From NCBI RefSeq assembly GCF_963662255.1, contig NW_026912157.1:305001-369000 (forward strand): DNA of 64,000 bases. The letters run 5' to 3'. Every line of letters begins with the position of its first letter. Positions within the stretch are counted from its first letter, which is position 1. The DNA comes from Cinclus cinclus (Eukaryota; Chordata; Aves; Passeriformes; Cinclidae). A model generated the notes under the pieces. That model made no database searches. It was given only the letters and a program-made list of their open reading frames with translations, and had not been told where the DNA came from. Both the position numbers and the translations under genes were made by a program. Shown here in pieces: positions 10,412 through 24,500 of this stretch.

Positions 10412-12145
10412 TGCCCCCTCCTCCAAACCTGGCTGCCATCGGAGGCCCAAACGCGCCCTACAAAATGACACCTGCCAAGTGGGCTCTTAAGTTTGGCTTC
10501 TTGGAGAAAAGTGACTCCTTTCGGAGTCAACTTGCCGGCGGCCCATGCAGGGCTTTTGCCTACAAAAATTCCATAAGGACGAGGATTTCTCCCAGACCAA
10601 AGCTGCCCCCTCCTCCAAACCTGGCTGCCATCGGAGGCCCAAACGCGCCCTACAAAATGACATCTGCCAAGCGGGCTCTTGAGTTTGGCTTCTTGGGGAA
10701 AAGTGCCTCCTTTCGGAGTCAACTTGCCGGCGGCCCATGCAGGGCTTTTGCCTCCAAAAATTCCATAAGGACGAGGATTTCTCCCAGACCAAAGCTGCCC
10801 CCTCCTCCAAACCTGGCTGCCATCGGAGGCCCAAACGCGCCCTACAAAATGACACCTGCCAAGTGGGCTCTTGAGTTTGGCTTCTTGGGGAAAAGTGCCT
10901 CCTTTCGGAGCCAACTTGCCTAACTAGCCTGCGGCCCGTGCTGGGCTTTTGCCTCCAAAAATTCCATAAGGACGAGGATTTCTCCCAGACCAAAGCTGCC
11001 CCCTCCTCCAAACCTGGCTGCCATCGGAGGCCCAAATGCGCCCTACAAAATGACATCTGCCAAGTGGGCTCTTGAGTTTGGCTTCTTGGGGAAAAGTGCC
11101 TCCTTTCGGAGCCAACTTGCCTAACTTGCCTGCGGCCCGTCCTGGGCTTTTGCCTCCAAAAATTCCAGAAGGACGAGGATTTCTCCCAGACCAAAGCTGC
11201 CACCTCCTCCAAACCTGGCTGCCATCGGAGGCCCAAACGCGCCCCACAAAATGACACCTGCATTGAGGGTTCTTGAGTTTGGCTTCCTGGGGAAAAGTGC
11301 CTCCTTTCGGAGTCAACTTGCCTGCGGCCCATGCAGGGCTTTTGCCTACAAAAATTCCATAAGGACGAGGATTTCTCCCAGACCAAAGCTGCCCCCTCCT
11401 CCAAACCTGGCTGCCATCGGAGGCCCAAACGCGCCCTACAAAATGACATCTGCCAAGTGGGCTCTTGAGTTTGGCTTTCTGGGGAAAAGTGCCTCATTTC
11501 GGAGTCAACTTGCCTGCGGCTCATGCAGGGGTTTTGCCTCCAAAAATTCCATAAGGACGAGGATTTCTCCCAGACCAAAGCTGCCCCCTCCTCCAAACCT
11601 GGCTGCCATCGGAGGCCCAAACGCGCCCTACAAAATGACACCTGCCAAGTGGGCTCTTGAGTTTGGCTTCTTGGGGAAAATTGCCTCCTTTCGGAGTCAA
11701 CTTGCCGGCGGCCCATGCAGGGCTTTTGCCTACAAAAAATTCCAGAAGGACGAGGATTCCTCCCAGACCAAAGCTGCCCCCTCCGCCAAACCTGGCTGCC
11801 ATCGGAGGCCCAAACGCGCCCTACAAAATGACATCTGCCAAGCGGGCTCTTGAGTTTGGCTTCTTGGGGAAAAGTGCCTCCTTTCGGAGTCAACTTGCCG
11901 GGCTTTTGCCTCCAAAAATTCCATAAGGACGAGGATTTCTCCCAGACCAAAGCTGCCCCCTCCTCCAAACCTGGCTGCCATCGGAGGCCGAAACGTGCCC
12001 TACAAAATGACATCTGCCAAGTGGGCTCTTGAGTTTGGCTTCTTGGGTGGAAATACCTCCTTTCAAAGCCAACTTGCCTGCGGCCCGTCCTGGGCTTTTG
12101 CCTACAAATATTCCATAAGGAGGAGGATTTCTCCCAGACCAAAGC
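10412..12145. repeat. 9-monomer higher-order block, copy B
   Basis: This is the second head-to-tail copy of 8679-10411. It carries a one-base insertion, six A instead of five at 11734-11739, which shifts any reading frame. It overlaps the start of the larger 21-monomer duplication, so the 9-monomer event is likely older. Confidence 0.8.
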
Positions 12146-15136
12146 TGCCCCCTCCTCCAAACCTGGCTGCCATCGGAGGCCCAAACGCGCCCCACAAAAT
12201 GACACCTGCATTGAGGGTTCTTGAGTTTGGCTTCCTGGGGAAAAGTGCCTCCTTTCGGAGTCAACTTGCCTGCGGCCCATGCAGGGCTTTTGCCTACAAA
12301 AATTCCAGAAGGACGAGGATTTCTCCCAGACCAAAACTGCCCCCTCCTCCAAACCTGGCTGCCATCGGAGGCCCAAACGTGCCCTACAAAATGACACCTG
12401 CCAAGTGGGCTCTTGAGTTTGGCTTCTTGGGTGGAAGTGCCTCCTTTCAAAGCCAACTTGCCTGCGGCCCGTCCTGGGCTTTTGCCTCCAAAAATTCCAT
12501 AAGGACGAGGATTTCTCCCAGACCAAAGCTGCCCCCTCCTCCAAACCTGGCTGCCATCGGAGGCCCAAACGCGCCCTACAAAATGACATCTGCCAAGTGG
12601 GCTCTTGAGTTTGGCTTCTTGGGGAAAAGTGCCTCCTTTCAAAGCCAACTTGCCTAACTAGCCTGCGGCCCGTGCTGGGCTTTAGACTACAAAAATTCCA
12701 TAAGGACGAGGATTTCTCCCAGACCAAAGCTGCACCCTCCTCCAAACCTGGCTGCCATCAGAGGCCCAAACGCGCCCCACAAAATGACATCTGCATTGAG
12801 GGTTCTTGAGTTTGGCTTCTTGGGGAAAAGTGCCTCCTTTCGGAGTCAACTTGCCTAACTTGCCTGCGGCCCATGCGGGGTTTTTCCCTACAAAAATTCC
12901 ATAAGGACGAGGATTTCTCCCAGACCAAAGCTGCCCCCTCCTCCAAACCTGGCTGACATCGGAGGCCCAAACGCGCCCTAGAAAATGACAACTGCCAAGT
13001 GGGCTCTTGAGTTTGGCTTCTTGGGGAAAAGTGACTCCTTTCAAAACCAACTTGCCTGTGTCCCGTCCTGGGCTTTTGCTACAAAAATTCCATAAGGACG
13101 AGGATTCCTCCCAGACCAAAGCTGCCCCCTCCTGCAAACCTGGCTGCCATCGGAGGCCCAAACGCGCCCTACAAAATGACATCTGCCAAGTGGGCTCTTG
13201 AGTTTGGCTTTCTGGGGAAAAGTGCCTCCTTTCGGAGTCAACTTGCCTGCGGCTCATGCAGGGGTTTTGCCTCCAAAAATTCCATAAGGACGAGGATTTC
13301 TCCCAGACCAAAGCTGCCCCCTCCTCCAAACCTGGCTGCCATCGGAGGCCCAAACGCGCCCTACAAAATGACACCTGCCAAGTGGGCTCTTGAGTTTGGC
13401 TTCTTGGGGAAAATTGCCTCCTTTCGGAGTCAACTTGCCGGCGGCCCATGCAGGGCTTTTGCCTACAAAAATTCCATAAGGACGAGGATTTCTCCCAGAC
13501 CAAAGCTGCCCCCTCCTCCAAACCTGGCTGCCATCGGAGGCCCAAACGCGCCCTACAAAATGACATCTGCCAAGCGGGCTCTTGAGTTTGGCTTCTTGGG
13601 AAAAGTGCCTCCTTTCGGAGTCAACTTGCCGGCGGCCCATGCAGGGCTTTTGCCTCCAAAAATTCCATAAGGACGAGGATTTCTCCCAGACCAAAGCTGC
13701 CCCCTCCTCCAAACCTGGCTGCCATCGGAGGCCCAAACGCGCCCTAGAAAATGACACCTGCCAAGTGGGCTCTTGAGTTTGGCTTCTTGGGGAAAAGTGC
13801 CTCCTTTCGGAGCCAACTTGCCTAACTAGCCTGCGGCCCGTGCTGGGCTTTTGCCTCCAAAAATTCCATAAGGACGAGGATTTCTCCCAGACCAAAGCTG
13901 CCCCCTCCTCCAAACCTGGCTGCCATCGGAGGCCCAAACGCGCCCTAGAAAATGACACCTGCCAAGTGGGCTCTTGAGTTTGGCTTCTTGGGGAAAAGTG
14001 CCTCCTTTCGGAGCCAACTTGCCTAACTAGCCTGCGGCCCGTGCTGGGCTTTTGCCTCCAAAAATTCCATAAGGACGAGGATTTCTCCCAGACCAAAGCT
14101 GCCCCCTCCTCCAAACCTGGCTGCCATCGGAGGCCCAAATGCGCCCTACAAAATGACATCTGCCAAGTGGGCTCTTGAGTTTGGCTTCTTGGGGAAAAGT
14201 GCCTCCTTTCGGAGCCAACTTGCCTAACTTGCCTGCGGCCCGTCCTGGGCTTTTGCCTCCAAAAATTCCAGAAGGACGAGGATTTCTCCCAGACCAAAGC
14301 TGCCACCTCCTCCAAACCTGGCTGCCATCGGAGGCCCAAACGCGCCCCACAAAATGACACCTGCATTGAGGGTTCTTGAGTTTGGCTTCCTGGGGAAAAG
14401 TGCCTCCTTTCGGAGTCAACTTGCCTGCGGCCCATGCAGGGCTTTTGCCTACAAAAATTCCATAAGGACGAGGATTTCTCCCAGACCAAAGCTGCCCCCT
14501 CCTCCAAACCTGGCTGCCATTGGAGGCCCAAACGTGCCCTACAAAATGACACCTGCCAAGTGGGCTCTTGAGTTTGGCTTCTTGGGTGGAAGTGCCTCCT
14601 TTCAAAGCCAACTTGCCTGCGGCCCGTCCTGGGCTTTTGCCTCCAAAAATTCCATAAGGACGAGGATTTCTCCCAGACCAAAGCTGCCCCCTCCTCCAAA
14701 CCTGGTTTCCATCGGAGGCCCAAACGCCCCCTACAAAATGACACCTGCCACGTGGGCTCCTGAGTTTGGCTTCTTGGGGGAAAGTGCCTCCTTTCAAAGC
14801 CAACTTGCCTGCAGCCCCTGCTGGGCTTTAGACTACAAAAATTCCATAAGGACGAGGATTTCTCCCAGACCAAAGCTGCCCCCTCCTCCAAACCTGGCTG
14901 CCATCGGAGGCCCAGACGCGCCCTACAAAATGACACCTGCCAAGTGGGCTCTTGAGTTTGGCTTCTTGGGGAAAAGTGACTCCTTTCAAAACCAACTTGC
15001 CTGCGTCCCGTCCCAGGCTTTTGCTACAAAAATTCCATACGGACGAGGATTCCTCCCAGACCAAAGCTGCCCCCTCCTCCAAACCTGGCTGCCATCGGAG
15101 GCCCAAACGCGCCCTACAAAATGACATGTGCCAAGA
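11067..15136. repeat. 21-monomer higher-order block (about 4,070 bp), copy A
   Basis: It matches 15137-19006 at offset 4,070-4,071 up to about 13.74 kb, and at 3,870 after that. The change of 200 reflects one extra 201-bp monomer in this copy at 13.74-14.02 kb, where a unit containing CTAGAAAATGACACC is present twice in tandem (13742 and 13943). The edges are set by the first mismatches outside the shared part, so they are good to a few tens of bases. Confidence 0.78.
11830..12008. repeat. 179-bp deleted monomer, copy 3
   Basis: It has the same 13-base loss and the GAGGCCGAAACG ending. It lies 1,734 bases from the copy at 10096, inside the second copy of the 9-monomer block. The extra base over 1,733 is a sixth A in the A-run at 11734-11739, in the preceding monomer. 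Confidence 0.9.
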
Positions 15137-18100
15137 GGGCTCTTGAGTTTGGCTTCTTGGGGAAAAGTGCCTCCTTTCGGAGCCAACTTGCCTAACTTGC
15201 CTGCGGCCCGTCCTGGGCTTTTGCCTCCAAAAATTCCAGAAGGACGAGGATTTCTCCCAGACCAAAGCTGCCACCTCCTCCAAACCTGGCTGCCATCGGA
15301 GGCCCAAACGCGCCCCACAAAATGACACCTGCATTGAGGGTTCTTGAGTTTGGCTTCCTGGGGAAAAGTGCCTCCTTTCGGAGTCAACTTGCCTGCGGCC
15401 CATGCAGGGCTTTTGCCTACAAAAATTCCATAAGGACGAGGATTTCTCCCAGACCAAAGCTGCCGCCTCCTCCAAACCTGGCTGCCATCGGAGGCCCAAA
15501 CGCGCCCTACAAAATGACATCTGCCAAGTGGGCTCTTGAGTTTGGCTTTCTGGGGAAAAGTGCCTCATTTCGGAGTCAACTTGCCTGCGGCTCATGCAGG
15601 GGTTTTGCCTCCAAAAATTCCATAAGGACGAGGATTTCTCCCAGACCAAAGCTGCCCCCTCCTCCAAACCTGGCTGCCATCGGAGGCCCAAACGCGCCCT
15701 ACAAAATGACACCTGCCAAGTGGGCTCTTGAGTTTGGCTTCTTGGGGAAAATTGCCTCCTTTCGGAGTCAACTTGCCGGCGGCCCATGCAGGGCTTTTGC
15801 CTACAAAAATTCCAGAAGGACGAGGATTCCTCCCAGACCAAAGCTGCCCCCTCCGCCAAACCTGGCTGCCATCGGAGGCCCAAACGCACCCTACAAAATG
15901 ACATCTGCCAAGCGGGCTCTTGAGTTTGGCTTCTTGGGGAAAAGTGCCTCCTTTCGGAGTCAACTTGCCGGGCTTTTGCCTCCAAAAATTCCATAAGGAC
16001 GAGGATTTCTCCCAGACCAAAGCTGCCCCCTCCTCCAAACCTGGCTGCCATCGGAGGCCGAAACGTGCCCTACAAAATGACATCTGCCAAGTGGGCTCTT
16101 GAGTTTGGCTTCTTGGGTGGAAGTACCTCCTTTCAAAGCCAACTTGCCTGCGGCCCGTCCTGGGCTTTTGCCTACAAATATTCCATAAGGACGAGGATTT
16201 CTCCCAGACCAAAGCTGCCCCCTCCTCCAAACCTGGCTGCCATCGGAGGCCCAAACGCGCCCCACAAAATGACACCTGCATTGAGGGTTCTTGAGTTTGG
16301 CTTCCTGGGGAAAAGTGCCTCCTTTCGGAGTCAACTTGCCTGCGGCCCATGCACGGCTTTTGCCTACAAAAATTCCAGAAGGACGAGGATTTCTCCCAGA
16401 CCAAAACTGCCCCCTCCTCCAAACCTGGCTGCCATCGGAGGCCCAAACGTGCCCTACAAAATGACATCTGCCAAGTGGGCTCTTGAGTTTGGCTTCTTGG
16501 GTGGAAGTGCCTCCTTTCAAAGCCAACTTGCCTGCGGCCCGTCCTGGGCTTTTGCCTCCAAAAATTCCATAAGGACGAGGATTTCTCCCAGACCAAAGCT
16601 GCCCCCTCCTCCAAACCTGGCTGCCATCGGAGGCCCAAACGCGCCCTACAAAATGACATCTGCCAAGTGGGCTCTTGAGTTTGGCTTCTTGCGGAAAAGT
16701 GCCTCCTTTCAAAGCCAACTTGCCTAACTAGCCTGCGGCCCGTGCTGGGCTTTAGACTACAAAAATTCCATAAGGACGAGGATTTCTCCCAGACCAAAGC
16801 TGCACCCTCCTCCAAACCTGGCTGCCATCAGAGGCCCAAACGCGCCCCACAAAATGACATCTGCATTGAGGGTTCTTGAGTTTGGCTTCTTGGGGAAAAG
16901 TGCCTCCTTTCGGAGTCAACTTGCCTAACTTGCCTGCGGCCCATGCGGGGTTTTTCCCTACAAAAATTCCATAAGGACGAGGATTTCTCCCAGACCAAAG
17001 CTGCCCCCTCCTCCAAACCTGGCTGACATCGGAGGCCCAAACGCGCCCTAGAAAATGACACCTGCCAAGTGGGCTCTTGAGTTTGGCTTCTTGGGGAAAA
17101 GTGACTCCTTTCAAAACCAACTTGCCTGTGTCCCGTCCTGGGCTTTTGCTACAAAAATTCCATAAGGACGAGGATTCCTCCCAGACCAAAGCTGCCCCCT
17201 CCTCCAAACCTGGCTGCCATCGGAGGCCCAAACGCGCCCTACAAAATGACATCTGCCAAGTGGGCTCTTGAGTTTGGCTTTCTGGGGAAAAGTGCCTCCT
17301 TTCGGAGTCAACTTGCCTGCGGCTCATGCAGGGGTTTTGCCTCCAAAAATTCCATAAGGACGAGGATTTCTCCCAGACCAAAGCTGCCCCCTCCTCCAAA
17401 CCTGGCTGCCATCGGAGGCCCAAACGCGCCCTACAAAATGACACCTGCCAAGTGGGCTCTTGAGTTTGGCTTCTTGGGGAAAATTGCCTCCTTTCGGAGT
17501 CAACTTGCCGGCGGCCCATGCAGGGCTTTTGCCTACAAAAATTCCATAAGGACGAGGATTTCTCCCAGACCAAAGCTGCCCCCTCCTCCAAACCTGGCTG
17601 CCATCGGAGGCCCAAACGCGCCCTACAAAATGACATCTGCCAAGCGGGCTCTTGAGTTTGGCTTCTTGGGGAAAAGTGACTCCTTTCGGAGTCAACTTGC
17701 CGGCGGCCCATGCAGGGCTTTTGCCTCCAAAAATTCCATAAGGACGAGGATTTCTCCCAGACCAAAGCTGCCCCCTCCTCCAAACCTGGCTGCCATCGGA
17801 GGCCCAAACGCGCCCTAGAAAATGACACCTGACAAGTGGGCTCTTGAGTTTGGCTTCTTGGGGAAAAGTGCCTCCTTTCGGAGCCAACTTGCCTAACTAG
17901 CCTGCGGCCCGTGCTGGGCTTTTGCCTCCAAAAATTCCATAAGGACGAGGATTTCTCCCAGACCAAAGCTGCCCCCTCCTCCAAACCTGGCTGCCATCGG
18001 AGGCCCAAATGCGCCCTACAAAATGACACCTGCCAAGTGGGCTCTTGAGTTTGGCTTCTTGGGGAAAAGTGCCTCCTTTCGGAGCCAACTTGCCTAACTT

Positions 18101-19006
18101 GCCTGCGGCCCGTCCTGGGCTTTTGCCTCCAAAAATTCCAGAAGGACGAGGATTTCTCCCAGACCAAAGCTGCCACCTCCTCCAAACCTGGCTGCCATCG
18201 GAGGCCCAAACGCGCCCCACAAAATGACACCTGCATTGAGGGTTCTTGAGTTTGGCTTCCTGGGGAAAAGTGCCTCCTTTCGGAGTCAACTTGCCTGCGG
18301 CCCATGCAGGGCTTTTGCCTACAAAAATTCCATAAGGACGAGGATTTCTCCCAGACCAAAGCTGCCCCCTCCTCCAAACCTGGCTGCCATTGGAGGCCCA
18401 AACGTGCCCTACAAAATGACACCTGCCAAGTGGGCTCTTGAGTTTGGCTTCTTGGGTGGAAGTGCCTCCTTTCAAAGCCAACTTGCCTGCGGCCCGTCCT
18501 GGGCTTTTGCCTACAAAAATTCCATAAGGACGAGGATTTCTCCCAGACCAAAGCTGCCCCCTCCTCCAAACCTGGTTTCCATCGGAGGCCCAAACGCGCC
18601 CTACAAAATGACACCTGCCAAGTGGGCTCCTGAGTTTGGCTTCTTGGGGAAAAGTGCCTCCTTTCAAAGCCAACTTGCCTGCAGCCCCTGCTGGGCTTTA
18701 GACTACAAAAATTCCATAAGGACGAGGATTTCTCCCAGACCAAAGCTGCCCCCTCCTCCAAACCTGGCTGCCATCGGAGGCCCAGACGCGCCCTACAAAA
18801 TGACACCTGCCAAGTGGGCTCTTGAGTTTGGCTTCTTGGGGAAAAGTGACTCCTTTCAAAACCAACTTGCCTGCGTCCCGTCCCAGGCTTTTGCTAAAAA
18901 AATTCCATACGGACGAGGATTCCTCCCAGACCAAAGCTGCCCCCTCCTCCAAACCTGGCTGCCATAGGTGGCCCAAACGCGCCCTACAAAATGACATGTG
19001 CCAAGT
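15137..19006. repeat. 21-monomer higher-order block, copy B (one monomer shorter)
   Basis: This is the second copy of 11067-15136, directly abutting it. Both ends carry the rare ATGACATGTGCCAAG variant (15121 and 18991), as expected if the joint came from an exchange between like monomers. A few substitutions separate the copies, for example GACAACTGCC near 12987 against GACACCTGCC near 17057. Confidence 0.78.
15900..16078. repeat. 179-bp deleted monomer, copy 4
   Basis: It has the same 13-base loss and the GAGGCCGAAACG ending, 4,070 bases from the copy at 11830. This marks the second copy of the 21-monomer block. No such unit was found right of this point. Confidence 0.9.
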
Positions 19007-19414
19007 GGGCTCTTGAGTTTGGCTTTCTGGGGAAATGTGCCTCCTTTCGGAGTCAACTTGCCTGCGGCCCATGCACGGCTTTTGCCTACAAAAATTCCAG
19101 AAGGACGAGGATTTCTCCCAGACCAAAGCTGCCCCCTCCTCCAAACCTGGCTGCCATCGGAGGCCCAAACGTGCCCTACAAAATGACACCTGCCAAGTGG
19201 GCTCTTGAGTTTGGCTTCTTGGGTGGAAGTACCTCCTTTCAAAGCCAACTTGCCTGCGGCCCGTCCTGGGCTTTTGCCTACAAAAATTCCATAAGGACGA
19301 GGATTTCTCCCAGACCAAAGCTGCCCCCTCCTCCAAACCTGGCTGCCATCGGAGGACCAAACGCGCCCTACAAAATGACATCTGCCAAGTGGGCTCTTGA
19401 GTTTGGCTTCTTGG

Positions 19415-21547
19415 GGAAAAGTGCCTCCTTTCAAAGCCAACTTGCCTAACTAGCCTGCGGCCCGTGCTGGGCTTTAGACTACAAAAATTCCAGAAGGACG
19501 AGGATTTCTCCCAGACCAAAGCTGCCCCCTCCTCCAAACCTGGCTGCCATCAGAGGCCCAAACGCGCCCCACAAAATGACATCTGCATTGAGGGTTCTTG
19601 AGTTTGGCTTCTTGGGGAAAAGTGCCTCCTTTCGGAGTCAACTTGCCTAACTTGCCTGCGGCCCATGCGGGGTTTTTGCCTACAAAAATTCCATAAGGAC
19701 GAGGATTTCTCCCAGACCAAAGCTGCCCCCTCCTCCAAACCTGGCTGCCATCGGAGGCCCAAACGCGCCCTAGAAAATGACACCTGCCAAGTGGGCTCTT
19801 GAGTTTGGCTTCTTGGGGAAAAGTGACTCCTTTCAAAACCAACTTGCCTGTGTCCCGTCCTGGGCTTTTGCTACAAAAATTCCATAAGGACGAGGATTCC
19901 TCCCAGACCAAAGCTGCCCCCTCCTCCAAACCTGGCAGCCATCGGAGGCCCAAACGCGCCCTACAAAATGACATCTGCCAAGTGGGCTCTTGAGTTTGGC
20001 TTTCTGGGGAAAAGTGCCTCCTTTCGGAGTCAACTTGCCTGCGGCTCATGCAGGGGTTTTGCCTACAAAAATTCCATAAGGACGAGGATTTCTCCCAGAC
20101 CAAAGCTGCCCCCTCCTCCAAACCTGGCTGCCATCGGAGGCCCAAACGCGCCCTAGAAAATGACACCTGCCAAGTGGGCTCTTGAGTTTGGCTTCTTGGG
20201 GAAAATTGCCTCCTTTCGGAGTCAACTTGCCGGCGGCCCATGCAGGGCTTTTGCCTACAAAAATTCCATAAGGACGAGGATTTCTCCCAGACCAAAGCTG
20301 CCCCCTCCTCCAAACCTGGCTGCCATCGGAGGCCCAAACGCGCCCTACAAAATGACATCTGCCAAGCGGGCTCTTGAGTTTGGCTTCTTGGGGAAAAGTG
20401 CCTCCTTTCGGAGTCAACTTGCCGGCGGCCCATGCAGGGCTTTTGCCTACAAAAATTCCATAAGGACGAGGATTTCTCCCAGACCAAAGCTGCCCCCTCC
20501 TCCAAACCTGGCTGCCATCGGAGGCCCAAACGCGCCCTACAAAATGACATCTGCCAAGCGGGCTCTTGAGTTTGGCTTCTTGGGGAAAAGTGCCTCCTTT
20601 CGGAGTCAACTTGCCGGCGGCCCATGCTGGGCTTTTGCCTCCAAAAATTCCATAAGGACGAGGATTTCTCCCAGACCAAAGCTGCCCCCTCCTCCAAACC
20701 TGGCTGCCATCAGAGGCCCAAATGCGCCCTACAAAATGACATCTGCCATGTGGGCTCTTGAGTTTGGCTTCTTGGGGAAAAGTGCCTCCTTTCGGAGCCA
20801 ACTTGCCTAACTTGCCTGCGGCCCGTCCTGGGCTTTTGCCTCCAAAAATTCCAGAAGGACGAGGATTTCTCCCAGACCAAAGCTGCCCCCTCCTCCAAAC
20901 CTGGCTGCCATCGGAGGCCCAAACGCGCCCCACAAAATGACACCTGCATTGAGGGTTCTTGAGTTTGGCTTCCTGGGGAAAAGTGCCTCCTTTCGCAGTC
21001 AACTTGCCTGCGGCCCATGCAGGGCTTTTGCCTCCAAAAATTCCATAAGGACGAGGATTTCTCCCAGACCAAAGCTGCCCCCTCCTCCAAACCTGGCTGC
21101 CATTGGAGGCCCAAACGTGCCCTACAAAATGACACCTGCCAAGTGGGCTCTTGAGTTTGGCTTCTTGGGTGGAAGTGCCTCCTTTCAAAGCCAACTTGCC
21201 TGCGGCCCGTCCTGGGCTTTTGCCTACAAAAATTCCATAAGGACGAGGATTTCTCCCAGACCAAAGCTGCCCCCTCCTCCAAACCTGGTTTCCATCGGAG
21301 GCCCAAACGCGCCCTACAAAATGACATCTGCCAAGTGGGCTCTTGAGTTTGGCTTCTTGCGGAAAAGTGCCTCCTTTCAAAGCCAACTTGCCTAACTAGC
21401 CTGCAGCCCATTCTGGGCTTTTGCCTACATAAATTCCATAAGGACGAGGATTTCTCCCAGACCAAAGCTGCCCCCTCCTCCAAACCTAGCCGCCATCGGT
21501 GGCCCAAACGCGCCCTACAAAATGACATCTGCCAAGTGGGCTCTTGA
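19415..21547. repeat. 12-monomer higher-order block, copy A
   Basis: It matches 21754-23895 at offset 2,339, then 2,348 after a nine-base difference (192- versus 201-bp unit) near 20.6/22.95 kb. Shared private marks are CTGGCAGCCATC near 19935/22274, CTGGTTTCCATC near 21290/23638 and the ACATAAATT marker at 21430/23778. Confidence 0.75.
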
Positions 21548-24500
21548 GTTTGGCTTCTTGGGTGGAAGTGCCTCCTTTCAAAGCCAACTTGCCTGCGGCC
21601 CGTCCTGGGCTTTTGCCTACAAAAATTCCATAAGGACGAGGATTTCTCCCAGACCAAAGCTGCCCCCTCCTCCAAACCTGGTTTCCATCGGAGGCCCAAA
21701 CGCGCCCTACAAAATGACATCTGCCAAGTGGGCTCTTGAGTTTGGCTTCTTGCGGAAAAGTGCCTCCTTTCAAAGCCAACTTGCCTAACTAGCCTGCGGC
21801 CCGTGCTGGGCTTTAGACTACAAAAATTCCAGAAGGACGAGGATTTCTCCCAGACCAAAGCTGCCCCCTCCTCCAAACCTGGCTGCCATCAGAGGCCCAA
21901 ACGCGCCCCACAAAATGACATCTGCATTGAGGGTTCTTGAGTTTGGCTTCTTGGGGAAAAGTGCCTCCTTTCGGAGTCAACTTGCCTAACTTGCCTGCGG
22001 CCCATGCGGGGTTTTTGCCTACAAAAATTCCATAAGGACGAGGATTTCTCCCAGACCAAAGCTGCCCCCTCCTCCAAACCTGGCTGCCATCGGAGGCCCA
22101 AACGCGCCCTACAAAATGACACCTGCCAAGTGGGCTCTTGAGTTTGGCTTCTTGGGGAAAAGTGACTCCTTTCAAAACCAACTTGCCTGTGTCCCGTCCT
22201 GGGCTTTTGCTACAAAAATTCCATAAGGACGAGGATTCCTCCCAGACCAAAGCTGCCCCCTCCTCCAAACCTGGCAGCCATCGGAGGCCCAAACGCGCCC
22301 TACAAAATGACATCTGCCAAGTGGGCTCTTGAGTTTGGCTTTCTGGGGAAAAGTGCCTCCTTTCGGAGTCAACTTGCCTGCGGCTCATGCAGGGGTTTTG
22401 CCTACAAAAATTCCATAAGGACGAGGATTTCTCCCAGACCAAAGCTGCCCCCTCCTCCAAACCTGGCTGCCATCGGAGGCCCAAACGCGCCCTACAAAAT
22501 GACACCTGCCAAGTGGGCTCTTGAGTTTGGCTTCTTGGGGAAAATTGCCTCCTTTCGGAGTCAACTTGCCGGCGGCCCATGCAGGGCTTTTGCCTACAAA
22601 AATTCCATAAGGACGAGGATTTCTCCCAGACCAAAGCTGCCCCCTCCTCCAAACCTGGCTGCCATCGGAGGCCCAAACGCGCCCTACAAAATGACATCTG
22701 CCAAGCGGGCTCTTGAGTTTGGCTTCTTGGGGAAAAGTGCCTCCTTTCGGAGTCAACTTGCCGGCGGCCCATGCAGGGCTTTTGCCTCCAAAAATTCCAT
22801 AAGGACGAGGATTTCTCCCAGACCAAAGCTGCCCCCTCCTCCAAACCTGGCTGCCATCGGAGGCCCAAACGCGCCCTAGAAAATGACACCTGCCAAGTGC
22901 GCTCTTGAGTTTGGCTTCTTGGGGAAAAGTGCCTCCTTTCGGAGCCAACTTGCCTAACTAGCCTGCGGCCCGTGCTGGGCTTTTGCCTCCAAAAATTCCA
23001 TAAGGACGAGGATTTCTCCCAGACCAAAGCTGCCCCCTCCTCCAAACCTGGCTGCCATCAGAGGCCCAAATGCGCCCTACAAAATGACATCTGCCATGTG
23101 GGCTCTTGAGTTTGGCTTCTTGGGGAAAAGTGCCTCCTTTCGGAGCCAACTTGCCTAACTTGCCTGCGGCCCGTCCTGGGCTTTTGCCTCCAAAAATTCC
23201 AGAAGGACGAGGATTTCTCCCAGACCAAAGCTGCCCCCTCCTCCAAACCTGGCTGCCATCGGAGGCCCAAACGCGCCCCACAAAATGACACCTGCATTGA
23301 GGGTTCTTGAGTTTGGCTTCCTGGGGAAAAGTGCCTCCTTTCGCAGTCAACTTGCCTGCGGCCCATGCAGGGCTTTTGCCTCCAAAAATTCCAGAAGGAC
23401 GAGGATTTCTCCCAGACCAAAGCTGCCCCCTCCTCCAAACCTGGCTGCCATTGGAGGCCCAAACGTGCCCTACAAAATGACACCTGCCAAGTGGGCTCTT
23501 GAGTTTGGCTTCTTGGGTGGAAGTGCCTCCTTTCAAAGCCAACTTGCCTGCGGCCCGTCCTGGGCTTTTGCCTACAAAAATTCCATAAGGACGAGGATTT
23601 CTCCCAGACCAAAGCTGCCCCCTCCTCCAAACCTGGTTTCCATCGGAGGCCCAAACGCGCCCTACAAAATGACATCTGCCAAGTGGGCTCTTGAGTTTGG
23701 CTTCTTGCGGAAAAGTGCCTCCTTTCAAAGCCAACTTGCCTAACTAGCCTGCAGCCCATTCTGGGCTTTTGCCTACATAAATTCCATAAGGACGAGGATT
23801 TCTCCCAGACCAAAGCTGCCCCCTCCTCCAAACCTAGCCGCCATCGGTGGCCCAAACGCGCCCTACAAAATGACATCTGCCAAGTGGGCTCCTTAGTGTG
23901 GCTTCTTGGGGGAAAGTGCCTCCTTTCAAAGCCAACTTGCCTGCAGCCCGTGCTGGGCTTTAGACTACAAAAATTCCATAAGGACGAGGATTTCTCCCAG
24001 ACCAAAGCTGCCCCCTCCTCCAAACCTGGCTGCCATCGGAGGCCCAAACGCGCCCCACAAAATGACATCTGCATTGAGGGTTCTTGAGTTTGGCTTCTTG
24101 GGGAAAAGTGCCTCCTTTCGGAGCCAACTTGCCTAACTTGCCTGCGGCCCATCCTGGGCTTTTGCTACAAAAATTCCATAAGGACGAGGATTTCTCCCAG
24201 ACCAAAGCTGCCCCCTCCTCCAAACCTGGCTGCCATCGGAGGCCCAAACGCGCCCTACAAAATGACATCTGCATTGTGGGTTCTTGAGTTTGGCTTCTTG
24301 GGGGAAAGTGCCTCCTTTCAAAGCAACTTGCCTAACTTGCCTGCGGCCCATGCGGGGATTTTCCCTACAAAAATTCCATAAGGACGAGGATTTCTCCCAG
24401 ACCAAAGCTGCCCCCTCCTCCAAACCTGGCTGCCATCGGAGGCCCAAACGCGCCCTACAAAATGACACCTGCCAAGTGGGCTCTTGAGTTTGGCTTCTTG

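Noticed and set aside
10487..12745. 752-codon open frame on the minus strand, and other long frames such as 971-2908 and 16752-18806
   Set aside because: They are repeats of a 64- or 67-residue unit that follow from the satellite period. Frames are open on both strands at once, are cut by 191-bp units and single-base indels, and show no domain, splice or promoter context.
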